Source: Streptomyces sp. R41 (GTDB lineage Bacteria > Actinomycetota > Actinomycetes > Streptomycetales > Streptomycetaceae). From it: a DNA stretch of 64,000 bases. The notes below the pieces were generated by a model. It searched no databases. It saw nothing but the letters and a program-made list of their open reading frames with translations, and was not told the origin of the DNA. The translations under genes were made by a program, and so were the position numbers. Positions 16,254-24,797 of this stretch are shown piece after piece. The DNA lies in the NCBI RefSeq assembly GCF_041053055.1, contig NZ_CP163443.1, positions 1,178,001 through 1,242,000 of the forward strand, written 5' to 3'. Position 1 is the stretch's first letter. Each line of letters begins with the position of its first letter.

Positions 16254-17753
16254 CGGTTTGATCCACCCCAGCGAACGCTCGACGGCGCGCTGCCAGTTGT
16301 CGTATTCCGACTCCCGCCGCTCGGGGTCCATGTCCGGCAGCCATTGGCCGGCCCGGTGCCAGTTGCGGCGCAGGACTTCCAGGTCCGGCCAGTAGCCGGC
16401 GGCGAGGCCCGCGGCGTAGGCGGCGCCCAGGGAAACCGTCTCGACGACCATCGGGCGCACCACGGGCACGTCGAGCACGTCGGCCACGAACTGCATGAGC
16501 AGGTTGTCCGCTGTCATGCCGCCGTCCACCTTGAGCTGCTTCAGGGCGACCGAGAAGTCGGCGTTCATGGCGTCGACGACCTCTCGCGTCTGCCAGCCGG
16601 TGGCCTCCAGGACGGCTCGGGCCAGGTGTCCCTTGGTGATGTACGAGGTGAGGCCGACGATGACACCGCGTGCGTCGCTGCGCCAGTGGGGGGCGAACAG
16701 ACCCGAGAACGCGGGGACGATGTAGCAACCGCCGTTGTCCTCGACCGTCCGCGCGAGCGTCTCGATCTCCGGCGCGCTGCTGATCAGTCCCAGACGGTCA
16801 CGGAACCACTGGACCAGCGAGCCGGTGACGGCTATCGAACCTTCCAGGGCGTAGACCGGGGGCTGGTCCCCGATCTTGTAGGCGACGGTCGTGAGGAGTC
16901 CGTGCCGGGAGCGCACGACATCGGTACCGGTGTTCAGCAGCAGAAAACTGCCCGTTCCGTACGTGCACTTCGCCTCGCCCGGGGAGAAACAGGTCTGGCC
17001 GAACAGGGCGGCCTGCTGATCACCGAGGGCGGCCGCGATACGGACCCCCGGGAGGACCGAACGGGCATCGCCGTAGCCCTCGGCCGAAGACCGGATCTCG
17101 GGCAGCATGGGGCGGGGCACCCCGAAGAACGCCAGCAGCTCCTCGTCCCAGGTGAGCGTGTGGATGTTCATCAGCATGGTGCGGCTGGCATTGGTGGCGT
17201 CGGTGATGTGCAGGCCGCCGTCCGTGCCCCCGGTGAGGTTCCAGATCAGCCAGCTCTCCATGGTGCCGAAGAGCACCTCGCCGTCCTTGGCGCGCTGATC
17301 CAGTCCACTGACATGGTCGAACAGCCAGCGGATCCGTGGCGCCGAGAAGTAGGTCGAGGGGGGCAGACTGCAACGCTCGAGGAAGAATTCGTCTCCTGGT
17401 TGGTGTCTCAGCTCCTCGACGATCGGTCCTGTGCGGGTGTCCTGCCAGACGATCGCCCTGCCCAGCGGAGCACCCGTCTGCCGGTCCCAGAGCACCGTCG
17501 TCTCCCGCTGATTGGCAATCCCGATGGCGGCGATCTCTCCCGCGCCGACACCGGCCTCGGACAACGCCTCGGGAACGACGCGCTGCAGATTGCGCCAGAT
17601 CTCGACGGCGTCGTGCTCGACCCAGCCGGGCCTCGGGAAGTGCTGCTGATGCTCACGCTGGGCGACCGACACCAACCGCCCATGGTGGTCGAACAGAATG
17701 CATCGGGTGGAGTTAGTGCCCTGATCGATGGACATCACATACCGTTCAACCAT
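16239..17753 (-). CDS. glpK: Glycerol kinase
   Basis: 504 residues, the usual length. It begins [22 protein letters not shown], the FGGY-kinase phosphate-binding start, with [14 protein letters not shown] and later [10 protein letters not shown] and [14 protein letters not shown]. It phosphorylates glycerol to glycerol 3-phosphate using ATP in the cytoplasm. The IclR-family regulator lies 39 nt upstream in the same direction, so the two probably form one unit, as in the gyl region of Streptomyces. The facilitator and glycerol-3-phosphate dehydrogenase normally found there are absent, so this could be a second or split glycerol locus. Confidence 0.95.
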   Translation of the reverse strand: MVERYVMSIDQGTNSTRCILFDHHGRLVSVAQREHQQHFPRPGWVEHDAVEIWRNLQRVVPEALSEAGVGAGEIAAIGIANQRETTVLWDRQTGAPLGRAIVWQDTRTGPIVEELRHQPGDEFFLERCSLPPSTYFSAPRIRWLFDHVSGLDQRAKDGEVLFGTMESWLIWNLTGGTDGGLHITDATNASRTMLMNIHTLTWDEELLAFFGVPRPMLPEIRSSAEGYGDARSVLPGVRIAAALGDQQAALFGQTCFSPGEAKCTYGTGSFLLLNTGTDVVRSRHGLLTTVAYKIGDQPPVYALEGSIAVTGSLVQWFRDRLGLISSAPEIETLARTVEDNGGCYIVPAFSGLFAPHWRSDARGVIVGLTSYITKGHLARAVLEATGWQTREVVDAMNADFSVALKQLKVDGGMTADNLLMQFVADVLDVPVVRPMVVETVSLGAAYAAGLAAGYWPDLEVLRRNWHRAGQWLPDMDPERRESEYDNWQRAVERSLGWIKPPRST

Positions 17754-17792
17754 GATCGGATCTGCCTTCCGATGTGTCGAGGAGGCGGGGAT

Positions 17793-18560
17793 TTACCAGC
17801 GAGCTGCTCCCAGGTCTCTGGAGATCGCCCGTGCGGCCTCACGGAGCAGGGTGATCAGGCTCGGTCGGGGACGGCCTTGGCTGTCGCAGATCCTCTCGAC
17901 CGGCCCGGACAGGCTGATGGCACCCACCACGAGGCCGCCGTGCCCTCGGATCGGCGAGGCGACACCGGCTTCGCCCATGCTCATTTCCTGGACCTCGGCG
18001 GCCCATCCGAGTTCCCGGACCTCGGCGAGCGCCCGAGTGAGTTGCTCCGGGACGACCAGGGTGTGCCGGGTGTATGCCTCCAGCCCGGCTTCCAGGGCCG
18101 GATCGAGGGGCGCCGTCCCGAAGGCCAGCAGAACCTTGCCGAGCGAGGAGGCGTGGAGGGGCAGCAGCGCACCCACGTCCAGGGTCTGGAGGGTGTCATC
18201 CGGCCGGAAGACGTGGTGGATGACGAGGACGTTGCCTTCCAGGGGGGTGCCCAGGCGGACCGCTTCCCCGCTACGGGCGGCCAGGGCATCGGCCCAGTTG
18301 ATCGAGCGCGACCGCAGCTCATTGACGTCGAGGTAGCTGGTGCCGAGGTGCAGCAGGGCGGCCCCCAGCTGGTATTTTCCGGTCGCGGCATCCTGCTCCA
18401 CGAAATCCACATGCTGGAGGGTGCGCAGAATGCCGTGGGCGGTGCCCTTCGCCAGCCCGAGCGAAGCCGCCACCTCGCCGAGGCCGAGCCGACGGGGCCC
18501 ACCGGCGAGCAGACGCAAGATCGCCGCCGCCCGTTCGATCGACTGGACTGGGCCGGCCAT
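17793..18560 (-). CDS. gylR: IclR-family glycerol regulator, GylR-like
   Basis: 255 residues. The N-terminal winged helix (QSIERAAAILRLLAGG, then GLAKGTAHGILRTLQ) and the C-terminal IclR effector domain (ending near GLVVGAISLSGPVERI) are complete. The N-terminal sequence is that of GylR, which represses glycerol catabolism in Streptomyces and is relieved by glycerol or glycerol 3-phosphate. It is encoded 39 nt before glycerol kinase, which fits autoregulation of a regulator-kinase operon. An inverted pair TGAATG/CATTCA at 18621-18660 upstream may be part of its operator. Confidence 0.9.
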   Translation of the reverse strand: MAGPVQSIERAAAILRLLAGGPRRLGLGEVAASLGLAKGTAHGILRTLQHVDFVEQDAATGKYQLGAALLHLGTSYLDVNELRSRSINWADALAARSGEAVRLGTPLEGNVLVIHHVFRPDDTLQTLDVGALLPLHASSLGKVLLAFGTAPLDPALEAGLEAYTRHTLVVPEQLTRALAEVRELGWAAEVQEMSMGEAGVASPIRGHGGLVVGAISLSGPVERICDSQGRPRPSLITLLREAARAISRDLGAARW

Positions 18561-18620
18561 GAAACGAGCCTATTACCGCCAGGGAGGGTCCGCTTTACGT
18601 GCGGGTGGGTGCTTCACCAC

Positions 18621-18660
18621 TGAATGACCGTAGACGTTCGGTAATGCCGACCGCCATTCA
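18621..18660. promoter_or_regulatory. Candidate operator upstream of gylR
   Basis: TGAATG (18621-18626) and CATTCA (18655-18660) form widely spaced inverted half sites, with an inner ACCG/CGGT pair, 60-100 bp before the gylR start and before the divergent ATPase gene. It is weakly supported by symmetry and position only. Confidence 0.25.
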
Positions 18661-18757
18661 TTGACCCTCCTCGCCGCCCTCCATAACGTGCTCGGAGGCC
18701 CGGCAACGTCCGCTGAGGCCCGGCATCCGGCCGACAGCGGTCACCGGAGGAGAGCAC

Positions 18758-19183
18758 ATGGCGGTACAGCTCAATACGATGCCTCGGCAGGCAGTCGAAC
18801 AGGTCTTTCCGCTGCCGCATTTCACCGGGGCCGTGTCGGCCGTACGCCGACGGGTGAGAGCACTCCTCGCCGACTGGAACGTCTACCCGCAGATCGTCGA
18901 TGACGCACTCCTGGTGGTGACGGAGCTGGTCACCAACGCGATCGTGCACGCCCTGCCCCCGGCGGAGCTCCGGCTGACCTGGGTCCGCAGCGACGGGCTC
19001 GGCACCCTGCGCGTCGAAGTCACCGACGCGGGACGTGTGCTTCCGGCCGGGCAGTCACCCGCGGGAATCGACCCGGACGAGCACGGCCGGGGCGAGGAGA
19101 TCGTCCACGCACTGGCGACTCGGCACGGCATACATGTCCACGTCGGCGGGGTCACCCGGTGGGCCGATCTCGTCGCAGCATGA
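18758..19183 (+). CDS. HATPase-domain anti-sigma-type regulator
   Basis: 141 residues; ATG 18758 is preceded by GGAGGA. The whole protein is one GHKL ATPase domain of the RsbW/SpoIIAB type: N-box ELVTNAIVHA, then TDAGRVLP and HGRGEEIVHAL. Streptomyces encodes dozens of such stand-alone proteins, thought to bind sigma factors or anti-anti-sigma partners, or to be kinases for them; few have known partners. No STAS-domain or sigma gene is adjacent. It is transcribed divergently from gylR. Confidence 0.85.
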   Translation: MAVQLNTMPRQAVEQVFPLPHFTGAVSAVRRRVRALLADWNVYPQIVDDALLVVTELVTNAIVHALPPAELRLTWVRSDGLGTLRVEVTDAGRVLPAGQSPAGIDPDEHGRGEEIVHALATRHGIHVHVGGVTRWADLVAA

Positions 19184-19239
19184 AAAAGGCGGCCCTGCTG
19201 GTCGGCCCCGGTTGGAATTGCCGACAAGAGCGGACAGGG

Positions 19240-20121
19240 TCAGACGGTGATGTCGGCGGTGACGCCGGCGAACAGGTCGTCCTCAGGGAGCGAGGTGTCG
19301 ACCAGCGAGCGGGCCAGCTCGTACTCCTCGGTCGGCCAGACCTCGCGCTGGACGTCGAGCGGTACCCGGAACCATGGGCCGTCCGGGTCGATCTGGGTGG
19401 CGTGGGCGATCAACGCCCGGTCGCGCACCTCGAACCAGTCGGCACACTGCACACGGGTGGTGAACTCGCGCTCCTTGCGGCCCTCCTTCTCCCAGCCGGC
19501 GATCCACTCGCCGTAGGGGGACTCGTGGCCGTGTTCCACCAGGTAGGCGTGGAGGGCTCGGATCCGGGCCATCGACATGCCGTGGTTGTAGTACAGCTTC
19601 AGCGGCTGCCAGGGCTCACCGGACTCCGGGTAGGCGTCGGGGTCCCCGGCCGCATCGAAGGCGGCCTTCGTGATCGTGTGGGTCATGATGTGGTCGGGGT
19701 GCGGGTAGCCGCCGGTCTCGTCGTACGTGGTGATCACGTGCGGGCGGAACTCGCGGATGAGCCGCACCAGCGGCTCCGCGGCCTTCTCCCCCGACTCCAG
19801 GGCGAAGCAGCCCTCGGGCAGCGGGGGCAGCGGGTCGCCCTCCGGCAGGCCGGAGTCGACAAAGCCCAGCCATGCCTGCTTGACGCCGAGGATCTCCCGT
19901 GCGGCATCCATCTCCTTGCGCCGGACCTCGTGGAGGTTCCCCTCGATCTCCGGGTCGCCCTGGAGCTTGGGGTTGAGGATGGAACCGCGCTCTCCCCCGG
20001 TGCAGGTGGCCACCAGGACGTCCACGCCCTGGGCGACGTACTTCGCCATGCTGGCCGCGCCCTTGCTGGACTCGTCGTCCGGATGGGCGTGGACCGCCAT
20101 CATCCGCAACTGCTCTGTCAA
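19240..20121 (-). CDS. mca: Mycothiol S-conjugate amidase
   Basis: 293 residues, the family length. The LmbE/PIG-L metal site HAHPDDE is at residues 11-17, with further ligands in GGYPHPDHIMTH. TGGERGSILNP and the long C-terminal part are typical of Mca rather than MshB. The enzyme hydrolyses mycothiol adducts of electrophiles into a mercapturic acid, which is exported, and GlcN-inositol, which is recycled. It is cytoplasmic and zinc-dependent. It sits near the MarR/FMN-reductase/DoxX stress genes, a sensible setting for electrophile detoxification, but it has its own transcription unit. Confidence 0.93.
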   Translation of the reverse strand: MTEQLRMMAVHAHPDDESSKGAASMAKYVAQGVDVLVATCTGGERGSILNPKLQGDPEIEGNLHEVRRKEMDAAREILGVKQAWLGFVDSGLPEGDPLPPLPEGCFALESGEKAAEPLVRLIREFRPHVITTYDETGGYPHPDHIMTHTITKAAFDAAGDPDAYPESGEPWQPLKLYYNHGMSMARIRALHAYLVEHGHESPYGEWIAGWEKEGRKEREFTTRVQCADWFEVRDRALIAHATQIDPDGPWFRVPLDVQREVWPTEEYELARSLVDTSLPEDDLFAGVTADITV

Positions 20122-20534
20122 CGCATGTTCCTTCCGAATCGCCCCGCTGCGGGGCGGGAGTCCTCAGCCGGGGCCCTCCGCACCGAACAGAGGACCACTC
20201 ACCGGCCTGCCATGCCTTTCATGGCCGTAATGTTGTGTGCGTATCGGTCCACCGTCGCCGTGGCGGTCAACTCGAGTTCTTCGTCGAGCATCTGGGTCCA
20301 CGTCATGGTGTAGACGCCCTGCCCGGACGCCGCGGGCTGTTCAGCAGGCCGTTCAGCCTCCACGTGCCGTCGGCGTCGCACCGGGTTGCGGATCGCGTGG
20401 CTCAGCTCGTACGCCCCCGTGCTCCTTGTCGAGCCCGTGGGTTGCGCGGTGAGGTGGGGCCCGGAGCGGGACACCCGCTGCGGCGGCCGCGATCCCGATG
20501 CCCGACGCCGGGGGGCTGTCAGACCGGTCCGCGG
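20122..20534. other. Gap between mca and doxX with a possible gene remnant
   Basis: On the minus strand, 20199-20306 reads as 35 codons with good Streptomyces codon use (MTWTQMLDEELELTATATV and on to a stop), and the frame continues upstream without a ribosome binding site. It may be the C-terminal remnant of a START/SRPBCC-like protein, but this is a guess. Nothing else is recognisable in the gap. Confidence 0.25.
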
Positions 20535-21095
20535 TCAGGCGCGGAACAGCAGCACGATCGTGGCCACGAGTACGCCGAGAGCCACCGCGGCGACGCCGTA
20601 GCCCGCACGGTGCGTCCGCACGCCGGGCAGGTGAGCGTCGAGAGCGAGGCGGCCGGGCCCGCTGAGGGCCAGGGCCGCCGCCCCTGCGGCAAGGGTGAGT
20701 TCGTACTCCACACCCGTCGGGGCGAAGAAGCCGCCACCCCACTTCACGGCCACGGCGTTCACCATGATTCCGACGACCGCCGCTCCGGCGAGCGGCGTCA
20801 GCAGCCCCAGGGCGAGGCCCAGCCCGCCGAGCAGTTCGCTCAGCCCTGCCATCACGGCCATCGCCTTCCCGGACGGATAACCAACGGAGGTGAAGAACTG
20901 TCCCGTACCGTCCACACCTCCCCCGGAGAACCAGCCGAACAGTTTCTGCGCTCCGTGGCTCGCCATCGGCAGGCCGAGGGCCAGGCGCAACAGCAGCAGC
21001 CCGGCGTCGTGGGCGTGCAGCCGGGTACCTGGCTCACCGGCTCCGAAAGCGCGGGAGTCGGAGTGGTCCAGAGTGTCGACAGGCAAAACGGACAT
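20535..21095 (-). CDS. DoxX-family membrane protein
   Basis: 186 residues from ATG 21095, which has AAAGGA upstream. It has four hydrophobic helices, with the DoxX hallmarks LRLALGLPMASHGAQKLFGW near the N-terminus and GLSELLGGLGLALGLLTPLAG in the middle. DoxX proteins take part in membrane-associated thiol and oxidative stress responses, for example with SodA and SseA in mycobacteria. The gene runs away from a truncated marR and a copy of the TGAAnnTTCA operators, the same architecture as the FMN reductase gene 3.5 kb away, so it is probably or formerly under the same MarR protein. Confidence 0.85.
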   Translation of the reverse strand: MSVLPVDTLDHSDSRAFGAGEPGTRLHAHDAGLLLLRLALGLPMASHGAQKLFGWFSGGGVDGTGQFFTSVGYPSGKAMAVMAGLSELLGGLGLALGLLTPLAGAAVVGIMVNAVAVKWGGGFFAPTGVEYELTLAAGAAALALSGPGRLALDAHLPGVRTHRAGYGVAAVALGVLVATIVLLFRA

Positions 21096-21416
21096 CTGGG
21101 AGTCCTTTCTGAGGATGCTTTGTACGGCCTGCGAGCCCGACGCCGCGTCGCGCCGCGCGACCCATGAGGGCGCAGCGACTGCATGGCGAGGAGATGCCGG
21201 GTCGCATGTATCGGTCCGGAGGTTCCGGAACGGGAGATCAAGCAGGGCGCCGACCGGCGGGCTCGCAGTCGTCCAGGACCTTCCTGGCGCGCTTGGGTGC
21301 AGCCGGGCGGCGTCGGACGGTGTGAGGACGCGCGGGTGCGTGCAGGACGGGTGCACCCTTGCGGCTTCGCCTTCTCGGCTAGCACGGGCCGCCACGCAGG
21401 AGGACGGCCCTTCATT

Positions 21417-21461
21417 TGAACTTTCATGTCACACTCTAGAGCAATGACTCATGAATGTTCA
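21417..21461. promoter_or_regulatory. MarR-type operator pair (copy next to the marR remnant)
   Basis: Two 10-bp elements fit TGAAnnTTCA: TGAACTTTCA (21417-21426) and TGAATGTTCA (21452-21461). Together they also form a larger imperfect dyad. The surrounding 52 bp differ at only two positions from 24706-24757 in front of the intact marR. The site lies about 320 bp upstream of doxX. Confidence 0.55.
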
Positions 21462-21468
21462 AGTGTGA

Positions 21469-21678
21469 CGCCGCGAACCCGACCCCACCAACGGCCGCTA
21501 CACCCAAGCGATCCTGACCGAAGCCGGCCACGCCCACCTCGCCGAAGCCGCCCCAGGACACGTAGCCCGGGTACGCGACCTCGTCTTCGACATCCTCGAC
21601 CCCGCCGAACTCAACACCCTGCGCACCACCGCCGAGAAAATCAACGAGACGATCGACCGCCAGGAGAAGAGCGGCTGA
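21469..21678 (+). pseudogene. Truncated marR copy
   Basis: From 21469 to 21665 the sequence is identical, as I read it, to 25083-25279, the 3' third of the intact marR; it then diverges and ends at a TGA at 21676-21678 (DRQEKSG). The first two thirds of the gene, including the winged helix, are missing. The operator region is joined directly to the 3' fragment at the shared sequence CCGCGA, present at both would-be break points of the intact gene. This points to an internal deletion through that microhomology after duplication of the operator-marR segment. It is not expected to make a functional repressor. Confidence 0.85.
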
Positions 21679-22006
21679 GTGGGCCGGGAACACTGCTCCG
21701 CCCACAAGGGGGCCAGTTCGCGATACTCACCGACGAGGGTGTGGCGGTCTGCGGCGCACGACGCCGGGCCGTGTGACCGCCGTGCGCCAGGCGCTGTTCG
21801 AGCGGCTGGCCCATCCGAGCAGCAGAGAGCCTCGACGAGAACATGAGATCGTCGCCGAGGGTCTTCATCTGAACCTAGCGGGTGTGCACCTGCCCCGGCT
21901 CCGCTGAGCCGCTCATTCAGGAAGCCGGGACAGGTGCCGGGGATCCGTGCCTGCACGGCGTCCCTCAACACCCCCACGACAGGTTTCCTCAGGGCTACCC
22001 GGTGCC
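21679..22006. other. Gap with no recognisable gene
   Basis: 328 nt between the marR remnant and the end of the MFS pump gene. No frame has both a start signal and recognisable content. The sequence may be rearranged debris left by the duplication. Confidence 0.4.
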
Positions 22007-23515
22007 TCAGTGGGCAACCACCGGCACCGCCACCTCGTCCTCGACGCCCTCACTGCCCGCGCGTCCGGCGTTGACCAGGGCCAGGACGATCAGCGTGGCG
22101 ATCACCAGCATGCCGACGGCGAACCAGATGGCGTTGGCGTAGCCGTGCACCACACCCTGCAGCTGGACCAGCTGCCACTGCGGCTCCGTCGCGGCGTCGG
22201 CGATGTGGTCCTTGACGTACGAGGTCGTCGCGGAGGCGGCGATCGTGTTCAGCAGGGCCGTGCCGATCGCGCCACCCACCTGCTGCGAGGTGTTGATCAT
22301 CGCGGAGGCGACACCGGCGTCCCGGGGCTCGATGCCCAGGGTGGGCAGGGACATGGCGGGCGTGAACGTCGTACCCATACCGAGACCCAGCAGCACCAGC
22401 GCTGGCAGGACGGTCGAGGCGTACGACGAGCTGACCTCCAGCTGCGCCAGCAGGAGCATGCCAGCCATGGCCACCAGGAAGCCGGGGCCCATCAGGAACC
22501 GGGGCGGGACGCGGGTCACCAGACGCGTGCCGATCTGGGTCGAGCCGACCATCATGCCCGCCACCATCGGCAGGAAGCAGAACCCGCTCTTGACCGGCGA
22601 GTAGCCCTTCACGACCTGCAGGTAGTACGTCAGGAACAGGAAAGTGCCGAACATCGCGATGACCGCGATACCGAGGGAGAGGTAGACGCCACCGCGGTTG
22701 CGGTCGGTGACCACGCGCAGGGGCAGCAGCGGTGCCTTGACCTTGGCCTCGGTGAAAACGAAGGTAAGCAGCAGGACCACCGACACGACGAACAGGGAGA
22801 TGGTCGTGGTGTCGCCCCAGCCGTCGGACTCGGCACGGGTGAAGCCGTAGACCAGCGAGACCAGGCCCAGGGTGGACAGGACGACGCCGGGGATGTCGAG
22901 CGGCGAGTGGTTGCGGCCGCCCTCGGGCTCACGGACGACGAAGTAGGCGCCGGCCGCCGCGGCGATCGCGAACGGGACGTTGACGAAGAACGTCCAGCGC
23001 CAGTCCAGGTACTGGGTGAGCACACCTCCGAGGATGAAGCCGACGGCGCTGCCGCCACCGGCGATGGCGCCGTAGATGCCGAACGCCTTGGCGCGCTCCT
23101 TGGCGTCCGTGAACATCACGGCGAGCAGCGAGAGCGCGGCCGGGGCGAGCAGGGCGCCGAAGACGCCTTGGAGGGCGCGGGCGCCGAACATCATCGCGCC
23201 GGTGGTCGCCGCGCCGCCGAGCGCGGAGGCGGCGGCGAAACCGATCAGGCCTATGACGAAGGCGCGCTTGCGGCCCCACAGGTCGCCCACCCGGCCACCG
23301 AACAGGAGCAGACCGCCGAAGGCCAGGGCATATGCCGTGACGACCCACTGCCGGTCACCGTCGGAGATGCCCAGATCCTGCTGGGCGGAAGGCAGGGCGA
23401 TGTTCACGATGGTGGTGTCGAGGACGACCATCAGCTGGGCGAGCGCGATGAAGACGAGCGCTTTCCAGCGGTTGGCGTGCGCGTCACCGGGAGCCTTGAA
23501 AGCTGTTCGAGACAT
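22007..23515 (-). CDS. MFS drug efflux pump, DHA2/EmrB-QacA type
   Basis: 502 residues from ATG 23515. About 14 hydrophobic segments are present. The first contains the DHA2 signature LDTTIVNIALPSAQQDLG, the loop between segments 2 and 3 has GRVGDLWGRKRAF (motif A), and FVNVPFAIAAAAGAY is present. Such pumps exchange protons for drugs, dyes or quinones. The gene lies between the two marR copies and is read in the same direction as the FMN reductase. With DoxX and the reductase it makes a coherent toxic-compound response. The nearest operators are not directly before it, so direct control by MarR is uncertain. Confidence 0.92.
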   Translation of the reverse strand: MSRTAFKAPGDAHANRWKALVFIALAQLMVVLDTTIVNIALPSAQQDLGISDGDRQWVVTAYALAFGGLLLFGGRVGDLWGRKRAFVIGLIGFAAASALGGAATTGAMMFGARALQGVFGALLAPAALSLLAVMFTDAKERAKAFGIYGAIAGGGSAVGFILGGVLTQYLDWRWTFFVNVPFAIAAAAGAYFVVREPEGGRNHSPLDIPGVVLSTLGLVSLVYGFTRAESDGWGDTTTISLFVVSVVLLLTFVFTEAKVKAPLLPLRVVTDRNRGGVYLSLGIAVIAMFGTFLFLTYYLQVVKGYSPVKSGFCFLPMVAGMMVGSTQIGTRLVTRVPPRFLMGPGFLVAMAGMLLLAQLEVSSSYASTVLPALVLLGLGMGTTFTPAMSLPTLGIEPRDAGVASAMINTSQQVGGAIGTALLNTIAASATTSYVKDHIADAATEPQWQLVQLQGVVHGYANAIWFAVGMLVIATLIVLALVNAGRAGSEGVEDEVAVPVVAH

Positions 23516-23996
23516 GAAGGTATCCACTTCGGAACTTCGTGAGGAAAAGGCTGGCTGAAGGTGCCTGAGGGCGCGCCTCGAAGGGATCACCGCTCTCCGC
23601 GAGGGCCTCCGCCACGGATGAGGTGATTACTTGTCCGGCCATTCCCGCTCGCGTCGTCGCGTTCGGCAGTACTGCGCCCCCAGACCCCCGCCCCCGTGCC
23701 CGGTCAGGGCGTGAGGTCGATGATGCGGAGCGGCTGGTCCCTCGGACGGCCTGCCCCGTGGACAGTCATCCACTGGGCCGGCCGTCCTCGATCGGGGAGT
23801 GGCGAAGGCGGCTAGGCGGACAGGGCCGACACGGTGAGCGAGTTCCCAGCGGTGGCGACGGCCAGAGAAACTGTTGGACTCCTCCCCGCCGTCCAGGTCG
23901 ATCCGGACGGCAGCGGTACGCCGCATCGTGAAGCGGCCCGAGGGGCCCTCCCGGTCGAAGAACCACTCCGTGGCCGGTAGCGGGAATGGTGGGGCT
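23516..23996. other. Gap with no convincing gene
   Basis: 481 nt upstream of the MFS pump. A minus-strand frame crosses it (with a phrase FFDREGPSGRFTMRRTAAV) but has no start signal, runs through the hairpin at 23997-24048 and matches nothing I recognise. Treated as non-coding or a degraded gene. Confidence 0.4.
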
Positions 23997-24048
23997 CTCA
24001 GGTGCGGTCCCGGAACTGGAACGCAGTCCGTTCCGGGACTCACCTGAG
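23997..24048. terminator. Large hairpin after the FMN reductase gene
   Basis: Left arm 23997-24016 and right arm 24030-24048 pair through CTCAGGTG/CACCTGAG and GTCCCGGAAC/GTTCCGGGAC, with one small interior bulge and a 13-base loop. It lies 45 nt downstream of the reductase stop on the minus strand, the position of its terminator. It is the strongest hairpin in this part of the window. Confidence 0.7.
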
Positions 24049-24092
24049 AATGGACGGTCTCCCCGTCGCCCGCCTTCCGACGGGCGAGGGCG

Positions 24093-24656
24093 TCAGACCC
24101 GGACGGTCTTGAGGGCGCGGGCCCAGGACTCGAGCTGGTCGAACAGGGTGGTCGCGGCAGCGTCGTGCTGCTCGCCCGGCTTGAAGACGGAGAAGTTCTC
24201 GAAGTCGGTGAACAGCGAGAAGGACAGCTGCTGACGTACGTGGGCCAACTGCAGTTCGCTGGCCACGCCCCGCAGGTGCTCGATGGCCCGAGCGCCGCCG
24301 AGCGAGCCGTAGGAGACGAAGGCGGCGGCCTTGTTGTTCCACTCGCCGTACAGGTAGTCGATCGCGTTCTTGAGTACGCCGGAGGTGGAGTGGTTGTACT
24401 CGGGGGTCACGAAGATGTATCCGTCGAACTCGGCGATCTTGGCCGCCCACGCCTTGGTGTGCTCACCCTGGTACTGGCCCATGGCCGGCGGAATGGCCTC
24501 GTCCAGGTGGGGCAGCGGGTAGTCGGCGAGGTCGACCAGCTCGTACTCGACGCCGGTGCGGGCGCCGGACCGGTCCACCACCCAGTCCGCGACAACCTTG
24601 CCGTTGCGACCGGGCCGGGTGCTGCCGAGGATGACGGCGATCTTCAGGTCACTCAT
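24093..24656 (-). CDS. NAD(P)H-dependent FMN reductase
   Basis: 187 residues; ATG 24656 has AAGGAG upstream. It has a flavodoxin-like fold with the family signature VILGSTRPGRNG at the N-terminus and TPEYNHSTSGVLKNAIDYL in the middle, which binds the flavin. Relatives are azo- and quinone-reductases that remove quinones by two-electron reduction. The gene is divergent from marR, with three TGAAnnTTCA elements between them, so it is the most likely direct target of that repressor. Confidence 0.9.
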   Translation of the reverse strand: MSDLKIAVILGSTRPGRNGKVVADWVVDRSGARTGVEYELVDLADYPLPHLDEAIPPAMGQYQGEHTKAWAAKIAEFDGYIFVTPEYNHSTSGVLKNAIDYLYGEWNNKAAAFVSYGSLGGARAIEHLRGVASELQLAHVRQQLSFSLFTDFENFSVFKPGEQHDAAATTLFDQLESWARALKTVRV

Positions 24657-24705
24657 GGGGGTCTTCTCCTTGATGGGCCGCCGATGCGAGGCCGGCCCTT
24701 TCATA

Positions 24706-24778
24706 TGAACTTTCATGTCACACCCTAGAGCAGTGACTCATGAATGTTCAAGTGTGAGCCGCGACTCCTGAACGTTCA
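24706..24778. promoter_or_regulatory. Three TGAAnnTTCA operators between the reductase and marR
   Basis: TGAACTTTCA (24706-24715), TGAATGTTCA (24741-24750) and TGAACGTTCA (24769-24778, a perfect palindrome) lie in the 141-bp divergent gap. The third sits just before a -10-like TAGACT (24786-24791). That hexamer is only seven bases from the marR ATG, suggesting a leaderless, autorepressed marR transcript. Confidence 0.6.
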
Positions 24779-24797
24779 TGCCAGATAGACTCCGGGC

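Noticed and set aside
20307..20474. N-terminal extension of the small frame at 20199-20306
   Set aside because: The extension has no ribosome binding site and a composition unlike the better-biased 3' part.
23627..24043. Minus-strand frame of 138 codons between the MFS pump and the reductase terminator
   Set aside because: It has no start signal, runs through a strong hairpin and matches no family; treated as non-coding or decayed.
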